A stretch of DNA of 54,670 bases from Pseudomonadota bacterium (lineage in GTDB: Bacteria; Pseudomonadota; Gammaproteobacteria; Steroidobacterales; Steroidobacteraceae). Positions 27,247 to 36,721 of this stretch are shown piece after piece. The translations under genes were made by a program, and so were the position numbers. The notes beneath the pieces are model-generated. The model was not told the origin of the DNA, ran no database searches, and saw nothing but the letters and a program-made list of their open reading frames with translations. The stretch spans positions 1-54,670 of the forward strand of contig JADJOO010000011.1 of assembly GCA_016713725.1 (NCBI GenBank), written 5' to 3'. Within the stretch, counting starts at the first letter, position 1. The number at the start of each line of letters is the position of its first letter.

Positions 27247-28770
27247 CTAGCGGCTGGTCTTCGCCTCTCGCGCAATTTCGTAGAGGTAGTCGACAAAGGC
27301 CTCCGCCTGTTGTGCATAGCCCGCGACCCTGGGATCACTGCTCTCGACCAGCAGCCATTCATCGGGAGCGTGTGCGCCGCCACCGCGGCCTACGCCGAAA
27401 TGGCCCGCTGCCATCTTGAGCGGCGGCCCCGTGAACACGACGCCCGGCCAGCTCCCCGCGCGACGAGGGAACAGGCTGTATTCGATCCCGGCCTTCTTAA
27501 GCGTCGCCGCGCCTGCCTGGACGACCATGCTGTCCTCAGGCGATTCGGTCGGGCTGTAGCCGCCACTGACGATCACCTCGATGTCACCGAAACCGCGCTT
27601 CGCCAGATGCGCTTTCAGTTTCTCAACTGCCTCTGCCTTGGTCATGTCGGGGACCAGGCGGAAGTCGAGCTTGGCCTCTGCGCGTCCAGGGAGCACCGTC
27701 TTGCCGCCCGGCCCCAAGTAGCCGCTGACGAGACCCTGGATGTTGACCGTTGGCTGTGACGCGAGGCGATAAGTGCTGGTGAGAAAATCCTCGTCCTGAA
27801 TCCAGCGGCGCACGCCCAGTACTTTCTTGACGGCTTCCTCGTCCTTGGGAAGGCTCGCGGCGAGCAATTCCTTCTCGCGCGGCGTGAGAGGGCGGACGTT
27901 CTCGAACCAGCCGTCGACCGTTGGCGTGAAGCCGTCGTCGGCCACCAGCGTGTCGAGCGCCTTGACGAGATGCCAGGCGGGGCTGTCGACCCGGGCCATC
28001 AGGCTCGAGTGGATGTCCTTGGCGGGACCGCGGCCCCACTTGTCGCCGCTCGATACCAGCTGGATTTCGATCACGCCCTTGGCTCCCAGGTCGAGCGAGA
28101 CCGAGCCGTCACGGGATTGGCCCGTCGAGGGCATCATGACGCCAACCGAGCGCTGGAGTGCCGCCTTGATTTCGGGATCGGCCAGCAACGTCGGAAAGTT
28201 GGTCGAGCCGATCTCCTCCTCACCCTCGGCAACGAGGACGAGGTTGACCGGCAGTTTGACGCCCGCGTCCTTGAAAGCATGCAGCGCGGTGAGGAAGGCC
28301 ATCTGCGGGCCCTTCTGGTTGACCGCGCCGCGGCCAACCAACGCTTGCCCTTCGCCGGGCCGCTCGACGATCTTGCCCTCGAGCGGTGGCGACGACCATT
28401 CGGTCGGATCGTAGTGCTTGACGTCGTACATGAAGTAAATGGCGAGCGTGTGCTTCGCCCCGGCGTCCAGTGTTGCGAACACCCCCGGCACGCCGCCGCT
28501 CGCGACGACCTTCGCCTGCTGGAATCCGGCGTCCAGCGCGAGCTGGCGCATGTACTCGGCGCCTTGCGGGGTGTTGATGCCCATGTTGGCGATGGTCGGC
28601 AACGCGATCCATGCGCGCAGTCGCTCGATCGCGGCGTCCTGGTCGGCCTTGATGGCTGCGACGACCTTGTCGTGACTCGCATTGCCCGCTGCCGAGTTTG
28701 CTGGCGATGCCGCGAAGGCCATGGCCAATACCGCTGCGCCGCCGATCATCAGGTGCCTGTCGAATTGCAT
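27247..28770 (-). CDS. M20-family metallohydrolase-like secreted protein with altered metal site
   Basis: A 507-residue protein with a signal peptide (cut near ANSAAG). The M20 fold is recognisable: catalytic EGEEEIGS, the dimerisation domain and the C-terminal GRGGGAHAPDEW (zinc-side His). However the first metal motif, usually YGHYDVQP, reads FMYDVKHYD and the bridging motif, usually GRGATDNKG, reads GRGAVNQKG, so His and Asp ligands appear replaced. The protein may use one metal or a different chemistry, or belong to a distinct M20 branch; I cannot tell which. GGGAGGGG at 28773-28780 gives a strong ribosome site. A diverged copy of its first codons and leader is found at 34574-34656. Confidence 0.85.
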   Translation of the reverse strand: MQFDRHLMIGGAAVLAMAFAASPANSAAGNASHDKVVAAIKADQDAAIERLRAWIALPTIANMGINTPQGAEYMRQLALDAGFQQAKVVASGGVPGVFATLDAGAKHTLAIYFMYDVKHYDPTEWSSPPLEGKIVERPGEGQALVGRGAVNQKGPQMAFLTALHAFKDAGVKLPVNLVLVAEGEEEIGSTNFPTLLADPEIKAALQRSVGVMMPSTGQSRDGSVSLDLGAKGVIEIQLVSSGDKWGRGPAKDIHSSLMARVDSPAWHLVKALDTLVADDGFTPTVDGWFENVRPLTPREKELLAASLPKDEEAVKKVLGVRRWIQDEDFLTSTYRLASQPTVNIQGLVSGYLGPGGKTVLPGRAEAKLDFRLVPDMTKAEAVEKLKAHLAKRGFGDIEVIVSGGYSPTESPEDSMVVQAGAATLKKAGIEYSLFPRRAGSWPGVVFTGPPLKMAAGHFGVGRGGGAHAPDEWLLVESSDPRVAGYAQQAEAFVDYLYEIAREAKTSR

Positions 28771-28836
28771 CGCCCCTCCCCACTGCGTTTTTCTGTCGGC
28801 CGACAGACTGGACCGGGGAGCAGGTGAAGTCCAGTC
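28759..28836 (-). repeat. M20 gene leader, copy A of a duplicated promoter segment
   Basis: Bases 28759-28780 (first codons and ribosome site of the M20 gene) are identical over 22 bases to 34574-34595, and the flanking GACAGACTGGACCGG and GTCCAG blocks recur at matching distance. An inverted repeat GACTGGA/TCCAGTC spans 28806-28836. The pair shows that a second gene of this type once started near 34585. Confidence 0.7.
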
Positions 28837-28845
28837 GTTCGCAGT

Positions 28846-28880
28846 GCGGGGCGCGTTTCAGTCCATGAAACGCACCCCGC
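28846..28880 (-). terminator. 15-bp stem-loop after the M4 protease gene
   Basis: Stem arms 28846-28860 and 28866-28880 pair over 15 positions with one G-U/C mismatch around the loop GTCCA, 9 bases past the M4 stop codon on the minus strand. Although no long U tract follows, its strength and place fit a transcription terminator separating the M4 and M20 genes. Confidence 0.6.
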
Positions 28881-28888
28881 GCCTGGAG

Positions 28889-30591
28889 CTAGTTCACGCC
28901 AACCAGTGACCAGGCTCTCCCCACGGCAGCGTATTCGGCCCCACCCGAGCCGTAGAGCGATTGAGCCGCACTCAGTGTCGCAGTGCGCGCACCTTTGAAG
29001 TTGGTCGTCCTGGTCATGTAGGTGGTCAGTGCCTTGTACCAGATCCGGGCGGCTTTATCCGGGCCGATACCGTCATCGAGGCCACCTTTGTGGTGTGAGC
29101 CACCCTTCGCGACCAGATGGAACGCCTTGTTGGAAATGCCGGAGTTGATGTGCACGCCGCCGTTGTCCAAAGTGCCTCGATAGCGCTCGGAGTAGTGATC
29201 CGGCTGGTCGTCCGAGGTGTAGCCGAGATTCTTTCCCCGGTGAGGAAATTCCATGTCCCTGGCGGCATCGCCGGCGATTCGTGGCGTCACGGTTTTCTCG
29301 AAGATCTTCCAGGTGTTGCTGTTCTCGCCGAACGTGAAACGTTCGATGAGGCACCCAAACACGTCCGAGAACGATTCGTTGAGTGCGCCCGACTCTCCGC
29401 TGTAGACCAGGTTGGCGGTGTACTGAGTCAAGGCATGGGTCCACTCATGTCCCAGCCAGTCGACCGAGACCTCGGGACCGTCGACGACTCCGTCGCCATC
29501 CCCCAGCACGACTTCATTGCCATTCCAGAAGCCGTTATTGAGCTTGAAGCCGTAGTGCACCCTGACGCTCTTCATGCGGGTGACTCCGTCACGCGAGTAG
29601 TGGTATGCGGGCCCCCCGGCCATCGAGACCGTTGCGGTTGAACGTCGTCTTGTAATAGTCCAGGGTCTTTGACGTGCCCAAGTGGGCGTCTACCGCCGCC
29701 CTTTGGTACGGCGCATTGAATTATTTGCCACTGTCCTCGAAGTTTGCGATGGAGTTTCGGTATTGCGGCCATCGTAGACCGCAAATTTCGAATATGGTCT
29801 TCCATGAAGTAGGTGGGAAAGGACGGATTGAGGTAGATGTAGAACGTGTTGATCGTCCGCCGCGTGCCGCTGTAGAGTGAGAGTCCAGTCCCCGATTGCA
29901 GGTTGTTGTAGTTCATCTCGATGGCGCCGGTGTGCGCATCGATGAAGTAAACCGGCAAGGCTGTCTCGGCGCTGCCGTCTTCCCGCCGCAACTGGACGCG
30001 ATACACCAGCACGTCGGGGGCGCGGTTGGCCACACGCATTACCCACAGGTCGGTCTTTGGCTTCGCTGTCAGGCAGGTCTCGCACCCGTAATGCGTAACG
30101 GCGATCCTGATTGCCGCGGCCGCACTCAGCGTTGGTGTTGTATCGACTTGAACATCGTACAAGAGGTCGTCCGTAAGTGAGGCGGACTTCCCATCGGCAG
30201 ACAGATGCACGATCGCCTCGCCCCCGAACACAGGGACGCCCCGGTAGACCTGCTGCACATGCGTGTGCATCTTTTATTGCTGGTCTTCCTCCACCCGCTT
30301 GGTCTCGAACAGGACCTCGTTGCTGGCGACTCCGGCATTCCCCATGTCCTGGGCGACCCGGTTGTAGAGGTATCTAAGGCTGGCTCCCTCGGCGGCAAGC
30401 TGGCGCGCCGACATCGCGGCCCGTCGACTCGCCCTCGTTTCAGGTTCAATTGTCGACTCTTGGAGGACCGATGCGGATCCCCAATTCATTCCCTGGTCCT
30501 GTGCCGATGACGCACTAAACGGCGCCAGCGATAGGGAAAGTACAGGAACCAGGACCAGTGCCCTTTGGGTTGACCAACGCTTTTCGTTCAT
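28889..30591 (-). pseudogene. M4 (thermolysin-family) metalloprotease, broken by stop codon and frameshifts
   Basis: Secreted zinc endopeptidase of about 560 residues when joined. Signal peptide (cut near ASSAQ), FTP/PepSY propeptide (VYRGVPVFGGEAIVHL), and catalytic domain with GHEWTHALTQ (HExxH), GALNESFSDVFG (third zinc ligand) and GGVHINSGISNKAFHL are all present. An in-frame TAA at 30274-30276 interrupts the propeptide, and the frame changes around 29790, 29700 and 29640 between propeptide and catalytic domain. The catalytic half (28889-29623) is clean. GGGGG sits 9 bases before the ATG at 30591. With one nonsense codon and several indels this is the more likely of the damaged genes to be truly inactive, unless errors are general. 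Confidence 0.82.
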
Positions 30592-30776
30592 TTTAATGCC
30601 CCCTGCTGGGCCCACAATGGGCCGGACTCTCATAGAGGCGCAATTCGCCGGCAAAACGGCTCATCTAATTCATCGGGCTGCGGCTGACCCCCCGCGGACC
30701 CCTGTTGCCCCATGCCTAAGGCGCCAGACCCCGGACCTTGGGTGCCAGCGACGCGCTGGCGGGTTACGCTTGCCAG

Positions 30777-33146
30777 ATGCAAGCCCCCGCCCAACCCGCG
30801 GAGTTCGAGCTCGCCGCGCTGACCTTGTTCACCGCGGCGATGGATCGTGAGGGTGGGACGCGTGAGAGCTGGCTGATCGCGGAGTGCGATTCGAACGCCG
30901 CCTTGCTTGCGCGCGTACAGGAGCTCATCGCCGCCGACGCCGCCAACCTTTCAGTCTGGGAAACCGGCGGCATGGGTGCATTGCCGCACGCCCCGCCGGT
31001 GCCGCCGTCCCAGGTCGGCGTCTATCGCCTGGAAGAGTTGATCGGCGCCGGTGGCATGGGTTCGGTATACCGGGCACGCCGCAACGATGGCCTTTTCGAT
31101 CAGACAGTCGCCATCAAGTTCATCCGCCCGCACGATGGGGTGGCCGAGCCGCTGATCGATGCCGAACGCAAGCTGCTTGCTCGCATGGAGCATCCGGGCA
31201 TCGCGCGCATTGTCGATGGCGGCTCGACCGCCAACGGCTTTCATCCCTTGTGGAGATTCGTCAACGGCGTGGCGCTCGACCAATACGCCACAGAGCATGG
31301 AATTGACGTGCGCGCGCGCGTGGTCCTCATGCGCGAAGTCTGCGCCGGTGTTGCGCATGCGCATCAGCATCTCGTGGTGCACTGCGACATCAAGCCGGCC
31401 AACATTCTCGTGACCGACGAGGGACACCCCAAGCTCATCGACTTCGGCGTGGCGCGCATTCAGCACCTGGCAGACGCGCGCGGCCCGAGGGCTTCACTCG
31501 TGCATACACCAGTCCGCAGCGCCTGGCGGGCACGCCTGCCGTCGTGACAGACGATGTGTACTCGCTGGGCGTCACCCTTTGCGAGATTCTTGCCGACGGG
31601 CTGCAAGGCGATCTTGGTGCGATCGGTCGCAGGGCGACGGCGGCACTACCCGGATGAGCGCTACGCGAGCGTCGACGCGCTGGACGACGACCTGCGCCGC
31701 TGGCTCCGAATGCCGCCCGGTTGCGGCCGCAGGTGGCGGCTGGCGGTATCGCATGCGCAAGATGGTGGCGCGACATCCTGGCGCGTGGCCGCGGCGACGC
31801 TCGCCGTCGTGGGATTGATCGTGGCGCTGGCCGTGATTGCGACTCTCTATGCGCGCGCGGATGCCGCCCGGCTGGACGCCGAGCGCCGCTTCGGCGAGGT
31901 GCGGGCGCTGGCCAACTACATGCTGTTCGATCTCGACAGCCAACTGGAAACTATCCCCGGCACCACCCAGGCACGACGCGAAATGGTCGGGCGCGGCCAG
32001 CAGTATCTCGATGCGCTGGCGGCAACCGCGGGCGGCAACGCGGACCTGCAGCGCGAGGTGGCCGTGGGCCTCGCGCGCCCTGGCAAGTGCGGGGGTGTCG
32101 GGCAGGCGCACGTCAGGAGGCCCGCCGCTGCCAAAGCCAACCTGGAGCGCGCCGAGCGCATGCTCGTGGCGTTGACAGCGCGTGCTCCGCAAGCGCTGGG
32201 CCTGCAGCGCGATCTCGGTCGGGTGCGCTATCTGCTCGCGCTGGTCTATGGCGCGCGGGACAACAATGAAGCCGGGCGGCTGCAAAAGGCCCGGCAGGCT
32301 GAAGCCAATCTGCTGACTGCCCTGGCCGGCGTCGATCGCTGGTCGCCGTCAACCGCGGATCTCGCGGAGTTGCACACGTTGCTCACCAGTTCACGCCTTA
32401 CCCAGGCCGACGTCTTCAAATGGCGCGAGCAGTACGCGGCGGCCGCCAGCCTGCAGGAGCAAGAAGAAGCGCGACTCTTGGCGCTGCCCGCAGCGGTGCG
32501 CCAGGCCATGGACTTCGAGTATCACAGCGGCCGGCCCGCGATGATGCTCGGGGACTCGTTGTTCTATCTCGAGGGCCTCGACGACGCCCTGGCGGCCTAT
32601 CGCCGCGCCACGTCGCGTTGCGAGCAGGGACTGGTCAAGACTCCGCGCCATCGGCGGCTCATGGATGGCGTGCTGATTGGATACTGGTCCATTGCCGGGA
32701 CGCTTGATGAGATGGGGAGCCACGAACAGGCATTGATTGCGGACGACCGTGCCGTGGCAATGGGCGAGCGGCTCGTCGATCTTGATCCTGAAAACGTCGA
32801 AGCCTGGCGCATCCGCGACATGGCGCGCGGGCAGCGTGCCCTCACCCTCGCCAGCCTCGGGCGCCCAACGAAGCGATTCGCATGCTCGAGCACAGCGTGC
32901 ACGGGAACAGGGCAGGCGCAGCGATTGCCAGACGATGCGGAACGCGCGCGGGACGCCGTGGTGCCGCTGCGCAACCTGTCGCAGGTCTATCGAGACTATG
33001 GCGATGCGGTGGGTGCGTGCCGCGCCCTGAGGCAGGCGATCGACGGCTGGACACAAATCGAGCGCCGCTGGGGTTTGGCAGAGTTCGACCGAAAAAACGA
33101 ACTTGGCGTGGTCCAGCTACAGCTGGCCCGCTGCCCCGCCCTTTAG
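30777..33146 (+). pseudogene. Ser/Thr protein kinase with TPR-like region, multiple frameshifts
   Basis: PknB-type kinase. After about 75 residues comes the kinase domain: GAGGMGSVYRAR (glycine loop), VAIKFIRP (Lys), VHCDIKPANILV (catalytic loop with HCD in place of HRD, common in this group), DFGVA. The frame leaves at about 31480, where AYTSPQRLAGTPAVV should continue, and shifts again near 31640, 31700, 31790, 32090 and 32870. One membrane helix (VAAATLAVVGLIVALAVIA, about 31785-31850) separates the kinase from a helical, Ala/Arg-rich TPR-like part (31850-33120). Kinases of this build are usually paired with an ECF sigma factor, and one lies tail to tail with it here, the stops overlapping by four bases. 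Confidence 0.82.
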
Positions 33147-33701
33147 GTAAGCGCATCGTGCAGCCAGGCACGCGCGGCGCGCCAGCTGCGCTTGACGGTC
33201 GCGGGCGAGGTGCCCTGCACGACCGCAATTTCGTCCAGGGTCAGCCCGCCAAAATAGCGCAACTCGGCCCGGTGAGCGTGCTCCTGGGAAACGGCAGCGA
33301 GCCGCTCGAGCGCTGCGTGCAGCGCTTCGGCGTCGATGTCCGTGCGCACTTCCTCTGCGATCTGCGATACGAGCGTGACTTTGGGCGAGCCGCGCTCGAG
33401 CGAGGCGTTCGTGGCGTACGTGATCGATCAATACCTGCCGCATCACGTGTGCGGCATATGCAAGAAAATGCGCGCGGTCACGCGCCGACAGGTCGGCCTG
33501 TGCGAAAAGCTTGAGCGCCGTGCCGTTCGCAAGCTCGGTCGGTGCCAGCATGTGGCGCGCTCGATCACCGGCCAGGAGTCGACGTGCGAGAGTTCGCATT
33601 TCCTCATAGACAGCGGAGATCAACTGCCCCCGCGCGAGCGCGTCCCCGCCTACTGCAGTCTGCAGCAGTTCCGTGATGGCTGTGGGTGCCCCTGTTGGCA
33701 T
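33143..33701 (-). CDS. ECF-type sigma factor paired with Ser/Thr kinase, one frameshift
   Basis: RNA polymerase sigma factor of about 185 residues. Region 2 (EEMRTLARRLLAG... HFLAYAAHVMRQVLIDHVR) and region 4 (ELRYFGGLTLDEIAVVQGTS followed by VKRSWRAARAWL) are intact and match the kinase-associated ECF group. The frame changes once near 33350 between the two regions; restoring one base reads AEEVRTDIDAEAL. No anti-sigma gene is seen. The kinase gene is convergent with it rather than co-directional. ATG at 33701 gives the usual start of the family (ITELLQTAVGGD). Confidence 0.82.
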
Positions 33702-33913
33702 TTTGGGTCCATCTCGCCGGTCAGTTCCCAAGGGGATCAATAATGTACACGAGCCGCGGTCGGGTCGACGGCCCTCCGATTATTAGCGACCGGACGGTTT
33801 GGAGTCCTGACCTTGTGACATAGGCGGTTGATCTCCTGGGCTGGCGGCCCGGCACCTGCCGCGATCTGATGCGGATCGGCATCCCTGCGTGCATCCCGCT
33901 AGTATCTTCTTCT

Positions 33914-34567
33914 ATGAACCGTACCATCCCCTCCCGGCTGCCTGTCGACTTGCTTCTAGGCCTCGCGGCGTTGCATCTGTCGGTCGCATCCGCGGAGAGT
34001 CCCAGGTGACTTCACGACTATCGCGAGCGGTCCGAATTCACTCGCACCGGGCGCTACGACGAAGTGGAAAGGTTGTGCGCCGCATTTGCCGCGCAATGGC
34101 CCGACAAGGCGCGATTCTTCGAGTTCGGGCGTTCACCCGAGAACCGCCCCTTGCTCGCTATCGCCGTGTCGGACGACGGCGTCCTCGACCTGGAGTCCGT
34201 CCGTGCGCACCAGCGACCGGTGGTGCTTTTCCCAGGCGGCATTCATGCGGGCGAGATCGACGGCAAGGGTGCGGGTTTCATCGCGCTGAGCGAACTGCTC
34301 GAAGGACCCGTGAATCGTGGCGCACTTGGCGCGGACGACGACGGTGCTGTTCGTGCCGGTGTTCAACGTCGATGGCCACGAGAGGTTCGGTGCATGGAAC
34401 CGGCCCAACCAGCGCGGTCCGCAAGCGATGGGTTGGCGCGCGACGGCGCAGAACCTGAATCTCAATCGTGATTACACCAGGCCGATGCGCCTGAGATGCG
34501 CGCCCTGCTCGGGCTCCTGAACGCCTGGGACCCGATCCTGTACGCGGACCTGCACGTCACGAACGGT
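33914..34567 (+). pseudogene. M14 carboxypeptidase gene, truncated 5' part (copy 1)
   Basis: Start of a secreted M14 zinc peptidase gene: signal peptide from 33914 (LLLGLAALHLSVASAES), then after a frame change near 34008 TIAERSEFTRTGRYDE, FEFGRSPENRPLLAI and GGIHAGEIDGKGAGF (HxxE zinc motif). The frame shifts again near 34325 and 34477. The text ends in ILYADLHVT (third zinc ligand) at about 34567, where it joins the leader of an M20 gene in the opposite orientation. A second copy of the same region at 43873-44320 continues to a full catalytic domain, so this one is a remnant lacking its 3' half. Confidence 0.82.
34117..34567 (+). repeat. Duplicated M14 segment, copy 1
   Basis: Aligned by eye with 43873-44320. 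The first about 210 bases differ at roughly one base in eight to nine, mostly third positions; the last about 200 bases are nearly identical apart from a few changes and one missing A. The step in similarity suggests partial gene conversion after duplication. Confidence 0.75.
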
Positions 34568-34573
34568 CGCTCG

Positions 34574-34656
34574 GTCGAATTGCATCGCCCCTCCCGTCCC
34601 GGATTAAAATTCGCCGGACAGACTGGACCGGAGCGAGTTTGAGGTCCAGCCAAAGT
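34574..34656 (-). pseudogene. 5' remnant of a second M20-type gene (copy B of the leader repeat)
   Basis: On the minus strand the leader, GGGAGGGG ribosome site and codons ATG CAA TTC GAC (start at 34585) match the M20 gene at 28770, but the coding sequence runs directly into the M14 fragment after four codons. Short shared sequence TCGAA at the join fits a deletion between the two genes. The leader retains the GACTGGA-type inverted repeat in diverged form. Confidence 0.65.
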
Positions 34657-34703
34657 CGATCGGCGGCGCGGTGCGCGCCGCAGTTCGTGTCTTGCCAGAA
34701 ACG

Positions 34704-35201
34704 TCAGAGAGTCACGTGGTCCAGATTCATGACTTTGGTCCACGCCGCAACGAAGTCCTTCGCGAACTTCTCGCGTGCGTCGTCCGCTGCATAGACTTCG
34801 GCGATTGCGCGCAGCTCCGAGTTCGACCCGAAGACCAGGTCGACGGGGGTGGCCGTCCACTACGGCTTGCCCGACTCGCGATCAAGCCCCTCGTAAATGC
34901 CCTCGGACTGGGAGGACTTCTTCCATTTCGCGGACATGTTCACCAGGTTCACGAAGAAGTCGTTGCTCAGGGTCCCGGGCCGATTGGTGAACACACCGTG
35001 GGCAGACTGTCCCGCATTGGCGTTCAGTGCCCGCATGCCGCCGACCAGCACGGTCATTTCCGGAACCGTCAGCGTCAGGAGGTTCGCCCGGTCGACCGGC
35101 ATCTCGGTCTCGGCAGCGCCTGCTATAGCGACCGGCGTCAAGGCTGCTGCCAGGGCCATAATCGCCCCGGTGGTAGTCAAGGTTGACGTTCTGTGACGCA
35201 T
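34704..35201 (-). pseudogene. katG: Catalase-peroxidase (KatG) C-terminal fragment behind a signal-peptide-like start
   Basis: Residues from MPVDRANLLTLTVPEMTVL through HGVFTNRPGTLSNDFFVNL to WTKVMNLD match the last about 150 residues of KatG, the non-catalytic C-terminal domain. An in-frame TAG (34860-34862) interrupts it before WTATPVDLVFGSNSELR. In front lies ATG at 35201 with a stretch that looks like a signal peptide (basic start, then AIMALAAALTPVAIAGA). The heme-binding N-terminal domain is absent from the window. Either a real chimeric remnant or a deletion join; no enzyme activity is expected. Confidence 0.8.
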
Positions 35202-35356
35202 TGAAAAGCACTTTTAACTGTCCAAGGTGATCGCCGTGCCGACCGGACTATGATTCACCGGCCGGGAACTCGGACAGCCGATCCTTTCTATCAATGCGAT
35301 AGGTTCTGTAAATCACTCCAGCCGTTTTATCGCGACCGCCGGCGCGAAGGCGACTC

Positions 35357-36223
35357 TCAGACTGCAACCATCTCGCGCACAGCGGCAAAGACTGCCAGGG
35401 TGCTCTCGCGGAATTTCGCTTTCTTGTCCGGTTCGAAAAGCTGCCAGGCGTCGCTGTCGGCCAGCATCAGGCCTTCCAGCAGCGGAATCAGTTCCGGTCG
35501 AATGCACGCGGGCACTTGTGCCTCGGTCAGGCTGCCAGGATTCGGCCACTCCGGCACTACGTTCAAAGACTGATGGAGCAGGGCCGCCTGTACGATCAGC
35601 GTGGCGGCCGATCCAGTGCCAAACAGCTGGTCAATTCCCCGCAGGATTTCAGGCAGCGCGCGGTTGTCCTGCATTGATCCCTTGCCGTCGGGCGTCGCAA
35701 CGGAGGCGCCAAGCACCAGCTGGCTCCAGGGCTCCAGCGTTGCCGGATAGGCTTCGCTGGTGAGGAAACCCAGACGGGGCAGCGTACGCGCCGCCATGCC
35801 CGCGGAGCGAAAGGCATGCAGGGCGTCGCGCTGGCCGGCGATGACCTGCTTTCCCAGGTCGTGGTACAGCACGCTCCATTCCATCAAAGCTTGCAGGTAT
35901 TGCGAAGCCCGGCGGTACTCCGGCAGGAGTTGCAGGGCGATCAGGACCTGCGTGACATGGTGCAGGGTGGTGCCGTCGGCATAGGCAGCCATTTCCCTCC
36001 AGCCCGGAGCAACGGGCTCGATGGCAGCCATCTGTTCCGCCGTGTAGAAATGGCGCATGCGCGCGACGAGCGCCTCGCCATCCTGAATTGCGGCAGTCTC
36101 AATTTGCCAGGCGAGGGTGCGGACAAACTCCAACAGGTCCGGAAGTTGGTTTTCGAGGCGCGGGATTGTCGCTGCCATCGGCGTCATGTCCTGCAGTCGC
36201 GGAGGTTCGAAGAAGGGTCGCAT
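35357..36223 (-). CDS. HD-domain hydrolase-like protein, function unknown
   Basis: A protein of about 288 residues, mostly helical. YHDLGKQVIAG is an HD-type metal-binding motif, with further His residues at TTLHHVTQ upstream and ALLHQSLN downstream that could complete the site; HD proteins are phosphohydrolases, often on nucleotides. No known subfamily is recognised. The start is uncertain: ATG at 36223 (RPFFEPP) or 36187 (MTPMAATI). It is divergent from the small membrane gene and the heme-copper operon. The 155 bases beyond its stop toward the katG fragment hold no gene. Confidence 0.65.
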   Translation of the reverse strand: MRPFFEPPRLQDMTPMAATIPRLENQLPDLLEFVRTLAWQIETAAIQDGEALVARMRHFYTAEQMAAIEPVAPGWREMAAYADGTTLHHVTQVLIALQLLPEYRRASQYLQALMEWSVLYHDLGKQVIAGQRDALHAFRSAGMAARTLPRLGFLTSEAYPATLEPWSQLVLGASVATPDGKGSMQDNRALPEILRGIDQLFGTGSAATLIVQAALLHQSLNVVPEWPNPGSLTEAQVPACIRPELIPLLEGLMLADSDAWQLFEPDKKAKFRESTLAVFAAVREMVAV

Positions 36224-36348
36224 CCACTGGGTCGGGCGCCGCACTTGCAAGCCGGGGCCGACAGGTGATGTCCACGGAACGGACGTTACATCATGGCGTG
36301 ATATAAAACCGGCTCGTAGCGAAGCGTCGCGGTGGGGCACGTGCACCA

Positions 36349-36534
36349 ATGACTACTTTGTATTTCACACTTGTGGCCGTCGTCCTTTACCTGGGGTGCG
36401 ATCGCCTGCTCGACCAGCTGGAGCGCCGTGCCGGGCGACGTTTCGAAAATCGATCGTTGATATTCTTCGGATTGCTGCTGGGCAGCAGCCTTGCGGCGTT
36501 TGCGTTGGTTCGCCGGTTCGTCGGCGTCGACTGA
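36349..36534 (+). CDS. Small membrane protein upstream of the heme-copper operon
   Basis: A 61-residue protein with two hydrophobic helices (about 2-17 and 37-54) around a charged loop (DRLLDQLERRAGRRFENR). It is not recognised. Its distance of 187 bases from the next gene, with a hairpin and an FNR box in between, suggests separate transcription. Confidence 0.6.
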   Translation: MTTLYFTLVAVVLYLGCDRLLDQLERRAGRRFENRSLIFFGLLLGSSLAAFALVRRFVGVD

Positions 36535-36539
36535 TCCCA

Positions 36540-36565
36540 CCGCACCCCGCCCCGCGACGGTGCGG
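36540..36565 (+). terminator. Hairpin between the small membrane gene and the FNR box
   Basis: CCGCACC and GGTGCGG (36540-36546, 36559-36565) form a 7-bp stem 5 bases after the stop at 36534. No T tract follows directly, so the call is tentative. Confidence 0.35.
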
Positions 36566-36610
36566 ATGTGCGCGATCCTGGTGCGTCGCCCCTTTCTTTT
36601 TGCAGTGCAC

Positions 36611-36624
36611 TTGATCTATATCAA
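36611..36624 (+). promoter_or_regulatory. Perfect FNR/ANR box (TTGAT-N4-ATCAA)
   Basis: TTGATCTATATCAA is an exact match to the FNR/ANR consensus palindrome. If it sits at -41.5, transcription starts near 36659 and the -10 would be about 36647-36653 (TAGTAG or CTAGTA, weak as expected for an activated promoter). The leader would be about 63 bases to the first ATG at 36722. This points to activation under low oxygen or NO of the operon that follows; the identity of the regulator is inferred. Confidence 0.8.
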
Positions 36625-36721
36625 GGACGCGCACCGAATTAGCGCCTAGTAGTCGATTCCGCTCGCCGGGCCGCATGAGCGCCCGAGCACGATCAATAAC
36701 GAACGATCAACAGGGGGCTAC

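Noticed and set aside
33741..35250. Insertion sequence or phage insertion as the cause of the fragment cluster
   Set aside because: No transposase, integrase, terminal inverted repeats or target duplications were found; junctions show only a few shared bases.
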